Of a DNA stretch of 41,397 nt, positions 31,073 to 41,397 are shown in pieces (positions within the stretch are counted from its first letter, which is position 1; each line of letters starts with the position of its first letter). The position numbers and the translations under genes were made by a program. The notes below the pieces were generated by a model. The model was not told the DNA's origin and did not search any database. It saw only the letters and a list, made by a program, of their open reading frames with translations. Where the stretch lies: positions 1 through 41,397 of the forward strand of contig QXVZ01017090.1 in NCBI GenBank assembly GCA_008931825.1. The letters run 5' to 3'. Source of the DNA: Phallusia fumigata. Lineage: Eukaryota > Chordata > Ascidiacea > Phlebobranchia > Ascidiidae.

Positions 31073-34000
31073 AGATTGGAGACGCAGGGAAAGTGTACAG
31101 GCAGTAAGTTTAACATTTTGAGTAATAACTACATTTGAAGCTGATTTAACGCGCTTTTTGGTTCAGATGCTCCCCAGCCGTGTAGAGATTTATGTACCGG
31201 TAAACTCATCCAAGGGGCAGCTAACTGCGCGAAAGCCAAACATTGTTGTTGGAAAAGAAAAAACTGTCAACTGAAACGACCGAGTATGTGGTGTTTTGAT
31301 CATGCAATGTGGGAAAAATTGTTTGTAATCATCTTCAATTTTTATGCAGCAAGGCCCGCAAAAGCGCAGCTTACCCTGGAAGCAATTTCCGCCCGTTTCA
31401 TCACAACAGGACGCAGTGTTGGTAAGTACTGTGTTACATTTGTCTAATGGTTAGCCATGATACCATTGGACGCAATTTGTGTGTGTTCTGATGTGAGATA
31501 AAGCTGTAATGCTTGTGCTGTTAACACCGTGTAGTAGTCACAAGATATCAGAAAAACAAAAAATGTGTACTGAATCGTAACGTGTCCAGTTGTGTTGTGC
31601 TAAATTGTCAGTATAATAGCTTTTTTGCCTTCGGCAAAGGTTATTGCCAATGGCTTGACCTTTATCTCAAGGCATGCCTAAATGGCTTCGGGCAGAAAAA
31701 AACTTATATTCCTTACAACAGCTGTCCCGCCGTCTCCACCGCCGTTCGGGTGTGTCCAGTATCCAGACACGTGCAAGAATACGCAAGGGCCAACTTTCGA
31801 TCCCGAAGCACCCGTGAACATACCATACTGTCAAAGGTGATATACATGTAACATATCAATTGGCATTTGAGAACTTTTTTTCGCCAAACGATTTTTCTTC
31901 TCGGCGACTGTAGGGTACATCGGTTGCAATACTGCATCCTAAGCCTTGAGATAACATAAATCATTCAGCTGAAAGTTGGAAGTATGTTTATCGGCTTTTG
32001 GATTAGTCTAGCACTAAACAGGCGGTAAAACGCAGTGCAAGATTTTTAGCAAACAATGATACCCGATTGAATTGGACACAATTACCATTTGGTCCTACCC
32101 AATCTTCACACCCTTGCTGACCGCTGTTTTCTTTAGAATTCCTTGTTCGGCTACCAACAACGAAATTCTGGACGCCGAGTTCGGAACTTGTCTTATCCAA
32201 CCTGGCTGCGCGTTCGACTTCGAACTTTTTATATTCCGCGACTCGGTTGGACACGCTGTCCTACCTGGTGTCCCAGTCTGTCACCTTGCCATTCGAAACC
32301 AGGCGTTTCATAAACGTGCTCAGGAATACATAGCCGAGGTAACCAAAACAACTACTATACAAGCATGAACTAAAATTGCGGGGCGTTTTTACCCCACAAT
32401 GCCGATGCCGGCGTATTAGTGTTACATGAACGCAATACAGTTGATTAAAAAAATAAATGCCAGAGAACTTGTATGAATACACTGTGTTGCAAACGCTTCG
32501 ACCATGTATTTACTATTTACAAGTTGTCTGGTAGTTGTATTTTAAATAAGGTTATTTTTCAAATCTTGTGTACCTAGGTAACAGTTTATTTTAAATATTT
32601 TTGTCCAAAAAAACTAAATATTTTGTCCAAAAAAGTAGAAAAAATTGTTTAAATGCATAAAATTAAATACATAACATTGTCTGGAAGATGAAAACGCGAT
32701 GAATTTTGTTTGAAGAAACTCTGGCGACTAATAAATCTCGTTTTGAATTGTCTTGCAGTATGGGCCTTGGGCTCCGTCATTAACAAAATGCTTGCTAAAT
32801 GAATTCCGCAACGAGACGCTTGCCAACAGCCCTGGATGTTACATGCTAAATGTCTTAGAACATTTCGGCCACAAACCAAAGTTGGCTGGATGGGCAAGTA
32901 AGAACTTTAATTTATAACTGACTGTTTGTTAAGGCTGACACTATGCCCAGCAACATTACAGCGAAGTTACAAATAAGCGTATATTTTTTTGGGTTGGAAG
33001 TCCGACATCTGTTACCTTAAAATTTTTCGGGACGGGCTACGTATCTGTTGATGATACGAAAAGCCTTCAGGGATCAGTTACAAGAAAAACATTAGGAACT
33101 TTTTGGTGCTTTTAAAGTTGCTTATTTTCTGATATCGTATTTAGAAGTTGTTTTTTACGATATTAAAACATTTATTCAAAACCGTTTCGGGAGATGATTT
33201 TTGTGCACTTAAACGGGTTTTAAGGGACTATGTTGAAGTGACGACCGCCTGATGTTGTTCTATAATTAAATACCAGACCTTGTTACTGTTGAATATGCAA
33301 CGCCCGTTGTTCAGGTATCAACGAAACGGAATGCTACCTGATTGACGGTTGCTGGCGAAACAACATTTGTGTGTACCCAATGAGTACTGAAGTCACGACG
33401 ACGCGATCACTGAACGACAATAAGACAGATATCCCCGAAATCTTTCTTCCTCCCGGACAGCCAAAGTGCCAAGAACTGAACGACAACTCATCCGAAGGGG
33501 ACTTCCTTGATCAATACCACTCCTGCTTGACGGCAGGTTGTGCTGTTGGTGTTGCTCGCAGTCGAGTCCGGCGAGAAATACTTAACACTGTATTTTCGTA
33601 TCTTCCCCTCCACCTCCAGTTCCATTATTGGAAGATGGTGCAAGCAGGCGAGGTCCGACCAGACAACTGGAAACAGCTCGCAGACGAGTTGATAGCCGAC
33701 AAAAAAAACCTGACTTCAAAGTTTTTTGGTGCCGTATTTCCCCTTGGCAGTCAACTGAACCTGCCGGAGGGAAGCACGATCAGGGTTGTGCCATTCGCCT
33801 TTAACCTATCCGACCATACGCCAACCACTCAGTCGCCTTCTGAACCATCGGCAAGGCGGTTTGGTTTGTTTCAAGCGGCCAGTGGTCCAAGATATACAGT
33901 CAACTCAGCATACCCGCAACTTGGTACCAATGCCAGTGAAGTATCAGGAAGAAGCGGAACCTTTCCGAGTCCTGGAGGCAACGACGGGTTTCCATCTGGA

Positions 34001-34846
34001 GTCAACCTTGCGGCGGCTACTTCCCAATTAGCCGGATCAGGATTTGCAACGTCAGCCTTGCTTTTAAACTTCTTTAACAGTCCCTTGCAGCTTCGTTCTC
34101 CGCCGCCGATTGTCCTGCCATGCCCGTTTCTGCCTTTCCGATGGACTTTCTTTCCGGTTTTAAAGGGCAGCTACGAGGGTTGTTGCGATAAACCTCTGTG
34201 CTACATTCCCAAAGACGAGCTCTCTAATACGATACGATCAGGCGCCGCCTCGTATCTGGTCGGTTGGGGGTCATGGAGCCCGTGCACGCTCACGTGCGGA
34301 AATGGCACCAGTACAAGGCAGCGTCTCTGCATAGGCGGCAACTGCGGGTCAGTTGTCAAAGAAACCCAATCCTGCAACCCGCAATCGTGCGCGGGCTGGG
34401 CCACGTGGTCCGCATGGAGTGAATGTTCAAAAACGTGCGGCGGGGGAGAACAGGAGCGATCTCGTACTTGTTCCGCGGGTCCAGGAAAATGTCCAGGCGA
34501 CAATGAGGAATCAAAGCCGTGCAATCGCGACTCGTGCCCACACTACGGCGCATGGGGTCTCTGGTCGACCTGCAGCGCTGCATGCGGCAAAGATGGAACC
34601 AAAACGAGGCATAGGATTTGTTACCAGGTAAGCCAGTACAAGTGCAAAGAGGACAAGATGGTTGAGACTGAAGACTGTAAAGGACCTTGTGTAAATGACG
34701 TGGTAAACAGGTTGTGCGATGAAAACACTTGTCGCTTTGTCGAGTGGGTACGATGCCAAGAAAACCTGTGGACTTGCCGCGGTGGGACGAGGCAGCGAGT
34801 AACGAACCAACGATGTGACGTGGGGCGTTGCGCGTTTTTTGGTTGA
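30986..34846 (+). CDS. Secreted trefoil-like / thrombospondin type 1 protein, paralogue 3 (TSR3)
   Basis: Seven coding exons: 30986-31103, 31167-31283, 31350-31421, 31722-31836, 32137-32338, 32759-32897 and 33315-34846. The total is 2295 bases, 764 residues. The 72-base exon 3 has no counterpart in the paralogues. The signal peptide is MMKTAWCLWFLSAICFLSTSQA. Modules: PCRDLC...HCCWKRKNCQLK, VNIPYCQR, QPGCAFDFE..VPVCHLAIRN, SPGCYMLNVLEHFG, ECYLIDGCWRNNICVYP, YHSCLTAGC and YEGCCDKPLCYIP. A long Ser/Gly/Pro linker separates these from three TSP1 repeats (WGSWSPCTLTCGNG, WSAWSECSKTCGGG, WGLWSTCSAACG). It is transcribed away from TSR2. No transmembrane segment, so secreted. Function unknown; an extracellular-matrix, mucus or egg-coat role is a guess. 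Confidence 0.9.
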
Positions 34847-34999
34847 TCGATTTGGTCGCATTGTGTTGGTTTTACTTTTCTCTTCGCCCGTAAAACCCGA
34901 TCGAAAGGCGAGGAGACAAAGAGGCTTTCTACTCCCGACAAGGATTTATTTTATGCTTCTAATTGTTCGTTATTTTTGCCTGGCTATGGGAGACCATGC

Positions 35000-35005
35000 A
35001 ATAAA
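35000..35005 (+). terminator. TSR3 AATAAA polyadenylation signal
   Basis: An AATAAA 154 bases after the TSR3 stop codon, the first on this strand. Confidence 0.6.
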
Positions 35006-35580
35006 AGCAACTTTGCGGTGCAGAAATTGTTTATTAAATAGAACGAAGGAAAGCGGCAGTAAACAGAATTTTCGAGTAACCGAGAGTAGTAGAAAACAAT
35101 GCTTTGACCCACATTACGGCCACGAAGGTGCTGCTTTTGAAGACTTGTCGCATTTTACAGGTGACTTCATTTTTTTCCGCCGCTTTTCCTTCGACTGGCC
35201 TCCGCTGTTATGTTTCTCCCGTTTTAACGTTTGTGGCCGCGGGCAGTCGGCGGCCTCGGTGACGTCACAACCCTTGCGGCCATGTTCGCGCGTCGTCAGC
35301 GGTGCGCTGCGGCAAAGCATGTTATTTATACATCACGACCGTTGACGACAAACATCCGCGCGTACATAGTGACGTAATAATCGGGGGGAAAGGGATCAGA
35401 ACACGTGCTCGGCAGTTATCCGTCATTAAACGGTTACGTGACGTTTGTGGAAGTCGTGTTAGCTCATTCGGAGGGCGACAAAAGGAACAACTTTTGTGTT
35501 CAGCCAAGAGTGATGATCGGTTTTCAAACTGTGCGTGGTTTCAAGTTTCCCAAAGCGTCGGGAATTTTTCATAAATATGT
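35006..35580. other. CpG-rich stretch with CRE-type motifs between convergent genes
   Basis: Around 35210-35460 CpG is dense. The motifs TGACGTCA (35260-35267), TGACGTAA (35370-35377), CACGTG (35402-35407) and TACGTGACGT (35435-35444) lie close together. This looks like a promoter, yet it sits between the 3' ends of TSR3 and SMARCAL1. I recognise no gene starting here. The open frames crossing it have no known resemblance. Confidence 0.4.
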
Positions 35581-35717
35581 TGTTGTTTTTTCTTTTTTTC
35601 AATAAATCCTACAACTTTAATATTAATTGCCTTAATAAACTTTTGTTTTTTCTTTTTTTCAATAAATCCTACAACTTTAATATTAATTGCCTTAATAAAT
35701 ATTAATTGCCTTAATAA
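35581..35717. repeat. 60-base tandem repeat carrying poly(A) signals
   Basis: Two copies with period exactly 60 (35581-35640 and 35641-35700) differ at three positions. A third partial copy of 18 bases follows. Each full unit contains CAATAAA on the plus strand and ATTAAA on the minus strand, behind a T-rich run. It lies about 100 bases past the SMARCAL1 stop and may supply its 3' end. Confidence 0.9.
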
Positions 35718-35814
35718 TAAAATTATTTCCGTTGGTGTGTAGAATGTCCAAGCAACTTTTCCAAAGGCGTCGTATGGAAATAAATGTGGTAAACACTGTT
35801 ACAGACGAAAAATC

Positions 35815-38800
35815 TCAAAACACACTAAACATGTATGCAACAAACCTATCTGAACTTGATTCGGCATTCTCTAATGCTTCCAAAAGCAGAAGGTCTTCAT
35901 CTGTGACGTCATCGCATTCTTCGGCAGGATTTCCGTTCGCGTCATGAGAAACCTAGAAATTCAGGCCCCGTCTACGAACTATCAGACAAAAAAACCCAAA
36001 CCGCAAGGCAAATAAGGTCACATAAAAATGCCACAGCAAGACTTCAACGCATGACATTTCGCAAAACTCATTTCGTAACACAGAATCTATTTCCTGCACT
36101 AATTTCCTATGCATCATGTGCGGAGGGCATTTGGAAATCACCAGATTTAAAAAATCTAGTTTTTCGATCACGCAAGCCGTACTTGGAAGTAATTGAGAAG
36201 GTTGTTTTTCTTCGCAGCTTTAACCACGTGGGTTTCTGTGTCTTCGAAATTTGTTTTGTTAAGTCCAGCTTTGCCCAACACTTCTAGTTTGTCCTTGACC
36301 ATCTGTAGGTTACAAAATGATATGTAGTTACATTTTTTTAATCACGTTTCCAAATACTAACATTTCGAGGTTTAATGGGGCAACGATACAGTTTTAATGG
36401 GGCAACCATAAAATTTAATGAGGCAATGATAAGCAATTTGGCTTGCTTTTATTTGCTTGTATTTGGGTATTACCACGACTTTCCACTGCAAATAAAACTA
36501 AGTTAATTAAATACAACTAAAATTTTGCTGCTAATAAAACCTTTCAGACACTTTAACACAAAGTTTCGGTGGAAGGCTGTATTTTTTCTGATGAATCATC
36601 AAATGGCTTGTCAACTTTTAACGAAACGAGCTATTATGTTTTCCACCGAGACCAACAAGATTTGCATGATTCACCGCACACACCTGCCATATGTAGTCAT
36701 CCGCCGTTCCCTTCGCAACAAGATAATGTACGTTGACCACGTCTCGTTGGCCGATTCGGTAACACCGGTCTTCCGCCTGAACCAGAATCTACACGATATA
36801 TTGAACAGGTAATGTTAGGGAAGGTGATGCTTGGGAAAGGATAGCGGACGACTTTGGCCCAAACCGAATTGGGCACACAAAGGGCGGTTGTTAATCAGTG
36901 TGATTGTATTTCATAAACTTTCCGTTAAAAAGCACACCCATAGCGATTAATCGCGGTAGTTCTTGTGCAGGTTGTCGTTGAAACAATAACTTTTACACAT
37001 GCAGAAAGAATGCACAAGCTATAAACCAATATCTGTGTTAAAAAAACCTATACAACAAGATTTGTGTTAAAAAATCCCACACAACAAAATATTTAAGTAA
37101 AAAAATGAGACGTGAAGTAGACACTTAAATAAATACACTTGGCTGTACCCCTGGATTCCAAAACAGCTCAGCAAAAATAACAAGCGATGCTGCGTTTAGG
37201 GTAATCCCCATGTTCGCCGCTGTGATGCTCAGGAGCGCCACCTTGCAGCTTGACTTTTCCTGGAACCTTGCAACTTCGCTCTGGCGCCGTTCGGATGGCG
37301 TGTTGCCGTCAATACGTATGTATTCGCATTTCTAGGAGAAAACAAAAATATTCAAATACCTGTTAAACCAAAACAAGTACAAAAAACGAAGCCCTACTTT
37401 TTTGTCGAGGTCTTGTCCTACGCTGTCTAGCACCATCCTATGGTGAGCAAACAGCAAAAACTTTCGATCAGATTCAAGCATGTCCATGACATACGCCTTG
37501 ACTGCTGGCAACTTCAAATATGCTGTTTCATTGAAGTATTGCAATAGGATACCGTGCTTTTCAAGCGCCTGAAAGTTTAAAGTAAACAAAAATAAAAAAA
37601 CGTTTTAGTGGTTCATAACTTGGAAGTGGATCGGACATGAAATATAAAGAGTGTCTCTAAATTATGTTGACACATTTTCAAGAGTAATAAACGTATGAAT
37701 AATGTGGACTTGGGCCTCGGGCATATTTTTAATGGTTTTGAAATACATGATTGCCGTTGGCCCAAATGTATTTTTATTCGAGACTGGTCGTGCGCAACCG
37801 AGCATACACGTAAGCGTAAATTAAATAATAAAAAACAGGAATAACGTGTCTTTGTACATCTAATTTGCCGGGCTGTTTTTTGCTTGGTCATTCATGTAAT
37901 CCTATGATTATGGTACACATGTATATGTACTCAGCATACCTTGTATTGACAAGTACTGTGAAAGGTGGTAATAATTCTCACCGACAACCCTTTTTGCTTC
38001 ACCGCATTTTTTACTTCTTCCATAGCTTTTCGTTGTTGTGAGGTGGTTTTCGCTTCGCCCACATCCAGTGCAACAGAGCGTCGAAGCTTAGGAGGAAGTT
38101 GTCGTCTTCCTTGGTGCGACGGAGCATGATCGTCTCTTGCAGAACCAAACGAAGCTCGTTCATGTTTGACGAACCCGTGTATTCCCAGCCCCACGGATTC
38201 TGTTTTTACAACAGAAAAGCAGCCCTTGTAAATGCGAGTTTTGCATAAAAATAAAAGTGAATATGGACCAAACAGATAACCAAAATTTATTTGCTGGTTG
38301 CACTTAACACTTGTAAATTTATTTCAGCTTTGTGCATGCCCACTACTGAGCTAATCGTTTGCTCGCGTATATATGCAGCAAGATGCTGGGGCTCTTGGGT
38401 TCGCCTGTCGTACTGAAGATTTACTAGACACTTCGTTTTTCAGCTTACCTTTTTGGCTGCGCAATACCGTACGCCGAATTGATGAAAGTTCGGAAATAAA
38501 TCCGGACGAACAACGGACAGTTGAGTGTAAAGTTCAGCAGGTCGTGATAGGGCTGGTGTCCCTGACAGCAGCAAAACATGTTGGGCCTGCTTCAAAACAG
38601 CTGTGGCAGCTCTAGCTCGGGCAGTTTTGAAGTTCTTGATAAAGTGGGATTCATCCTAAAATTGCAAATTAACAAAATACTACTTGTTACAAACAACATG
38701 TCTAAATTCAATAACATGTTTTAGTTGCAACTCATAGTTATTTTAACAATTAGGACAAAACATGTCCTAAACATTTGTTTAATAAAACAAAAAAATGGGT

Positions 38801-40512
38801 TGTTTACCAATATAACAACTCCATATCTTATTGATGCAAACTCCTTTTGCTTTTTGTTGAGCAGATCATAGCTAATTATAGTCACTCTGTGTTTCTGTGA
38901 TGTAAAATCTCTTCCAGTAAGCACAAGCTGAATACTGTCATCAAAAACTTGACTTGGCAACCACTTTAGTAATGCCTGGTGATAAAAAAATTACATCATT
39001 CACAAAGTTCATTTTGGTCATCTATGTCATAAGTATACTTCTTTCCACATTAGTCGCACAGAAGAGGGACAAATAATAAGCAAAGGCCATTTTTCCATGT
39101 AATATGCTGCAATGCAAATGCTTTGAACGGTTTTGCCTAGCCCCATGTCATCAGCCAACAAAATTCTTCCATTTCGCGATATTGCAAAGCTGCAATTGTC
39201 AATCTATTTAACTTTTGAGGCATTAATTTCTGCAGCAAATAGAATGCACATACTTAACACCATCTTTTTGAAATGGCATCAGTGAAGTCACAATTTTCTG
39301 ATCAACATCAAAAAGGTCAAATTCAGATTGAGATGTGTCTTCTTGTTTTCCTAATATTTGATCCCTAAAGACTTGGAGAACAGTTGATGAAAGTGGCTCA
39401 ACATAAATACTGGCTTCTTTCGTGAGGCCAGACACTAAAAACGTACACATGTTATTTGTAGTTGAATGCAAACATTTAAATGTGTATAAGTACTAAGTTT
39501 GTTATAATCTGTCAGAGCAAAATTCCATCTTCTGCTCTTTGCATCATACTCTCTTGATGGCTGAGTTTTAAACATTTCAATGCATATGTTGTTGTAGGGT
39601 ATATCAACTTCAAATCTTTGGCGACTTATTAGAACACATCTAGGGAAGAATGTTGGCAATGTGAGTTGTTAGAGCGTAGAAAAATGAGGTATTTTACTGA
39701 TATGGATTTAAACTGTTCAAAATTTTAGGTATACATACTATGTTGATAACAAACTTTTTCCACTTACGATCCTCTACAGACATCATTTAATGAAACTGAT
39801 GACAATGATGATTCAGAAGTTTTTACCAGCACCCCATTGTTCAAATTTGGCAAAACTTGTCCAATGTTTTTAAGTTTATTTTCTGAAAAAAGTTTTAATG
39901 TTATCATACATTTTTTATNTTTTACTGATATGGATTTAAACTGTTCAAAATTTTAGGTATACATACTATGTTGATAACAAACTTTTTCCACTTACGATCC
40001 TCTACAGACATCATTTAATGAAACTGATGACAATGATGATTCAGAAGTTTTTACCAGCACCCCATTGTTCAAATTTGGCAAAACTTGTCCAATGTTTTTA
40101 AGTTTATTTTCTGAAAAAAGTTTTAATGTTATCATACATTTTTTAACACATGTATGAAGTTACAATAAATCTTACCTAGGGCTTTGAAATCATCCATATC
40201 AAATGACCATCCTTTAGATTCCGGATCAAACCGCCTAGATGAAATACTTTTGAAAACAGTCACAAACTTTGGATTGTAAGCGCAGCACACCAAAAATCTG
40301 TTTCCTCCAATTGCAGAACATTTAAAGGTAGTTGTGATGTTACTTGTAGCAGTACTTTGGTTTTTGTTTTCAATTTTTGTCTTTACTGCCTTGGTATTAA
40401 GATGCATTGTTTGGTTGTTGTAGGCTTTTGCCATTTTGGAAGCTTTGATTGCTAATGCTCTTTGCCGACTAGCTTCCATTCTTTCCTGCTGCTCTTTGGT
40501 GATTGTAGACAT
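35815..40512 (-). CDS. SMARCAL1: SMARCAL1 annealing helicase, with one frameshift
   Basis: Thirteen exons: 40512-40176, 40110-39996 (allelic copy 39882-39768), 39639-39494, 39434-39254, 39189-39039, 38975-38808, 38655-38449, 38199-37982, 37568-37398, 37331-37149, 36788-36684, 36302-36183 and 35952-35815. Residues 1-25 ([20 protein letters not shown]) match the RPA-binding motif. Two HARP domains follow ([17 protein letters not shown]...[10 protein letters not shown] and [16 protein letters not shown]...[11 protein letters not shown]). The SNF2 motor has [66 protein letters not shown] and [17 protein letters not shown]1 reanneals RPA-coated DNA at stalled forks. About 746 residues, with a shorter N-terminal linker than the human protein. 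Exon 8 is one base short of phase: at about 38100-38107 the frame shifts between LRRTKED and RQLPPKL. Confidence 0.93.
36371..36431. repeat. Three short tandem units in a SMARCAL1 intron
   Basis: The unit tttaatggggcaacgata occurs at 36371-36388, 36393-36410 and 36414-36431 with a few differences, spaced 21-22 bases. It lies in the intron between the 36788-36684 and 36302-36183 exons. No function is evident. Confidence 0.75.
39692..40145. repeat. Direct duplication flanking single n at 39919 (SMARCAL1 exon 2)
   Basis: Bases 39692-39918 recur at 39920-40145, essentially identically. Both copies contain the whole 115-base exon 2 (encoding [14 protein letters not shown]...DVCRG) with both splice sites. 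Including both would shift the frame, because 115 is not a multiple of three, so only one can be used. Confidence 0.88.
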
Positions 40513-41016
40513 AGTGGTTCCACGTTTACAATAGTAAGAAACCTAACCCTCCCTCACCAACCCTCCCAAAAGCAATACTGCAAAGAAAAACTTAACTCAG
40601 TCATTCGTGTACATAGGCACGCAGGCAATGCACGACGCAAAAGACCTTACCATCTTAACCCCTTACATTTCTACACAACATGATGAAGCGAACTACTAAT
40701 TGCAGATGATAAATTTAGGAAAACAGCATCCAAAGTACCAGGCATCAAAATAAAAGGTTCAAAGTTCGCCGTTCCGCTTGATTTAACTTGTGAATCAGTT
40801 GCAAGTCACGTGTTTCGTGGTTGTCTGTCGTCACTAAGTAACAATTGTTTTGCCAAATACACACAAACAAAAGGCAAACAATGTTTTGAAACCAAGTGAG
40901 AAAGTTTCATAAGGCAAATATATGTAACATGTATTAAATTAGCAGACAGTATTTTGAACAGCACTGGCCTTTAATTCTGTTGTATGTTTATTTGCAGGCC
41001 GCAGAAGTAATATTTC
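40513..41016. other. Divergent promoter region, SMARCAL1 and unidentified gene
   Basis: About 500 bases separate the SMARCAL1 start codon from the next coding exon on the other strand. It contains gcaagtcacgtgtttcg near 40800, with an E-box (CACGTG). An acceptor (gtttatttgcag) ends at 40997. No TATA box or coding exon is evident. Confidence 0.45.
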
Positions 41017-41397
41017 ATGGCTAAATCTAAACGTCCAATCTGCAAGTCAGTATCTGTAGCGAACTCCTGCCCGGATGACTGCAGAATAAAAGTAGTATCC
41101 ATCACCAAGGGAAAACAACATTGCAAATGGTTTGCAAACAAACACGACCCAGTAGAAAATCTCCGTTCAATGAAGCCGGCAAGGTCAATTCTTAAAAATC
41201 ACGATGAAGCCGAAAATGACTGCCCAACGATAAATGTCCGCTATGCACCGAATCTAAGCCCTGAGCAACGTCGCTTGACCACCCTTAAAACAATATGGGA
41301 CCACACAAAGTCCTCGCCAACAAAAGCAAGAAGTACTGAAATTGAAGAGTCAAAACCGACATTTGCAGCAGTCGTTAGGGCTTCGTCTACAGAACCA
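41017..41397 (+). CDS. Unidentified protein, N-terminal part (partial)
   Basis: An ATG 20 bases after a good acceptor (tttatttgcag, ending 40997) opens 127 codons without a stop, running off the right edge. The sequence starts MAKSKRPICKSVSVANSCPD and is polar, with four cysteines in the first 45 residues (12, 22, 26 and 40), then ARSILKNHDEAEN and NLSPEQRRLTTLKTIW. There is no signal peptide or membrane segment. I do not recognise the family. The gene is divergent from SMARCAL1 and may share its promoter region. Confidence 0.6.
   Translation, partial: MAKSKRPICKSVSVANSCPDDCRIKVVSITKGKQHCKWFANKHDPVENLRSMKPARSILKNHDEAENDCPTINVRYAPNLSPEQRRLTTLKTIWDHTKSSPTKARSTEIEESKPTFAAVVRASSTEP

Noticed and set aside
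34815..35345. 176-codon plus-strand frame overlapping the end of TSR3
   Set aside because: It runs out of frame over the TSR3 3' end and untranslated region; the TSR3 frame itself is clear.

Overview
The window is animal nuclear DNA: short GT-AG introns, spliced genes on both strands, a ribosomal-protein gene with a 5' TOP-like leader and intronic C/D snoRNAs. Compact genes about 2-10 kb long, chordate-type orthologues (KIF4, INF2, RPL9, SMARCAL1) and very divergent allelic copies point to an invertebrate chordate, most likely an ascidian of the Ciona type. That placement is inference. I read exon structures by eye; they are supported by phase continuity and by total CDS lengths divisible by three.

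Layout. 37-1355 (-): first four coding exons of a kinesin-4 motor (KIF4), running off the left edge. 3631-13849 (+): a formin of the INF2 type with DID, FH1, FH2, WH2/DAD and a CaaX terminal exon, followed by other phase-compatible candidate 3' exons (14604-15112 and possibly 16260-16838). 17811-20750 (+): RPL9, with a non-coding TOP exon and two related C/D snoRNAs in its introns. 21244-34846: three paralogous secreted proteins (two on -, one on +), each with a signal peptide, several trefoil-like cysteine modules and three thrombospondin type 1 repeats. 35815-40512 (-): SMARCAL1, 13 exons, two HARP domains and a SNF2 motor with one frameshift. 41017 onward (+): start of an unidentified gene divergent from SMARCAL1.

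Assembly. All eight runs of N (seven single-base n's and one 712-base gap) lie between two near-identical direct copies of the flanking DNA. This is what unmerged haplotypes look like, so the apparent duplications of KIF4 intron 1, INF2 exons 2 and 17, RPL9 exon 1 plus snoRNA, TSR1 exon 7, TSR3 exon 1 and SMARCAL1 exon 2 are probably artefacts. Collapsing one copy in TSR1 restores an intact reading frame, which supports this reading.

Most interesting: (i) the cluster of trefoil-like/TSP1 secreted proteins, an architecture I do not recognise; (ii) the crowded 3' end of INF2, where a read-through tail, one or two CaaX tails and an acidic FFAT-like tail are all in the same splice phase, suggesting alternative membrane targeting; (iii) the paired snoRNAs in RPL9 that share a guide.
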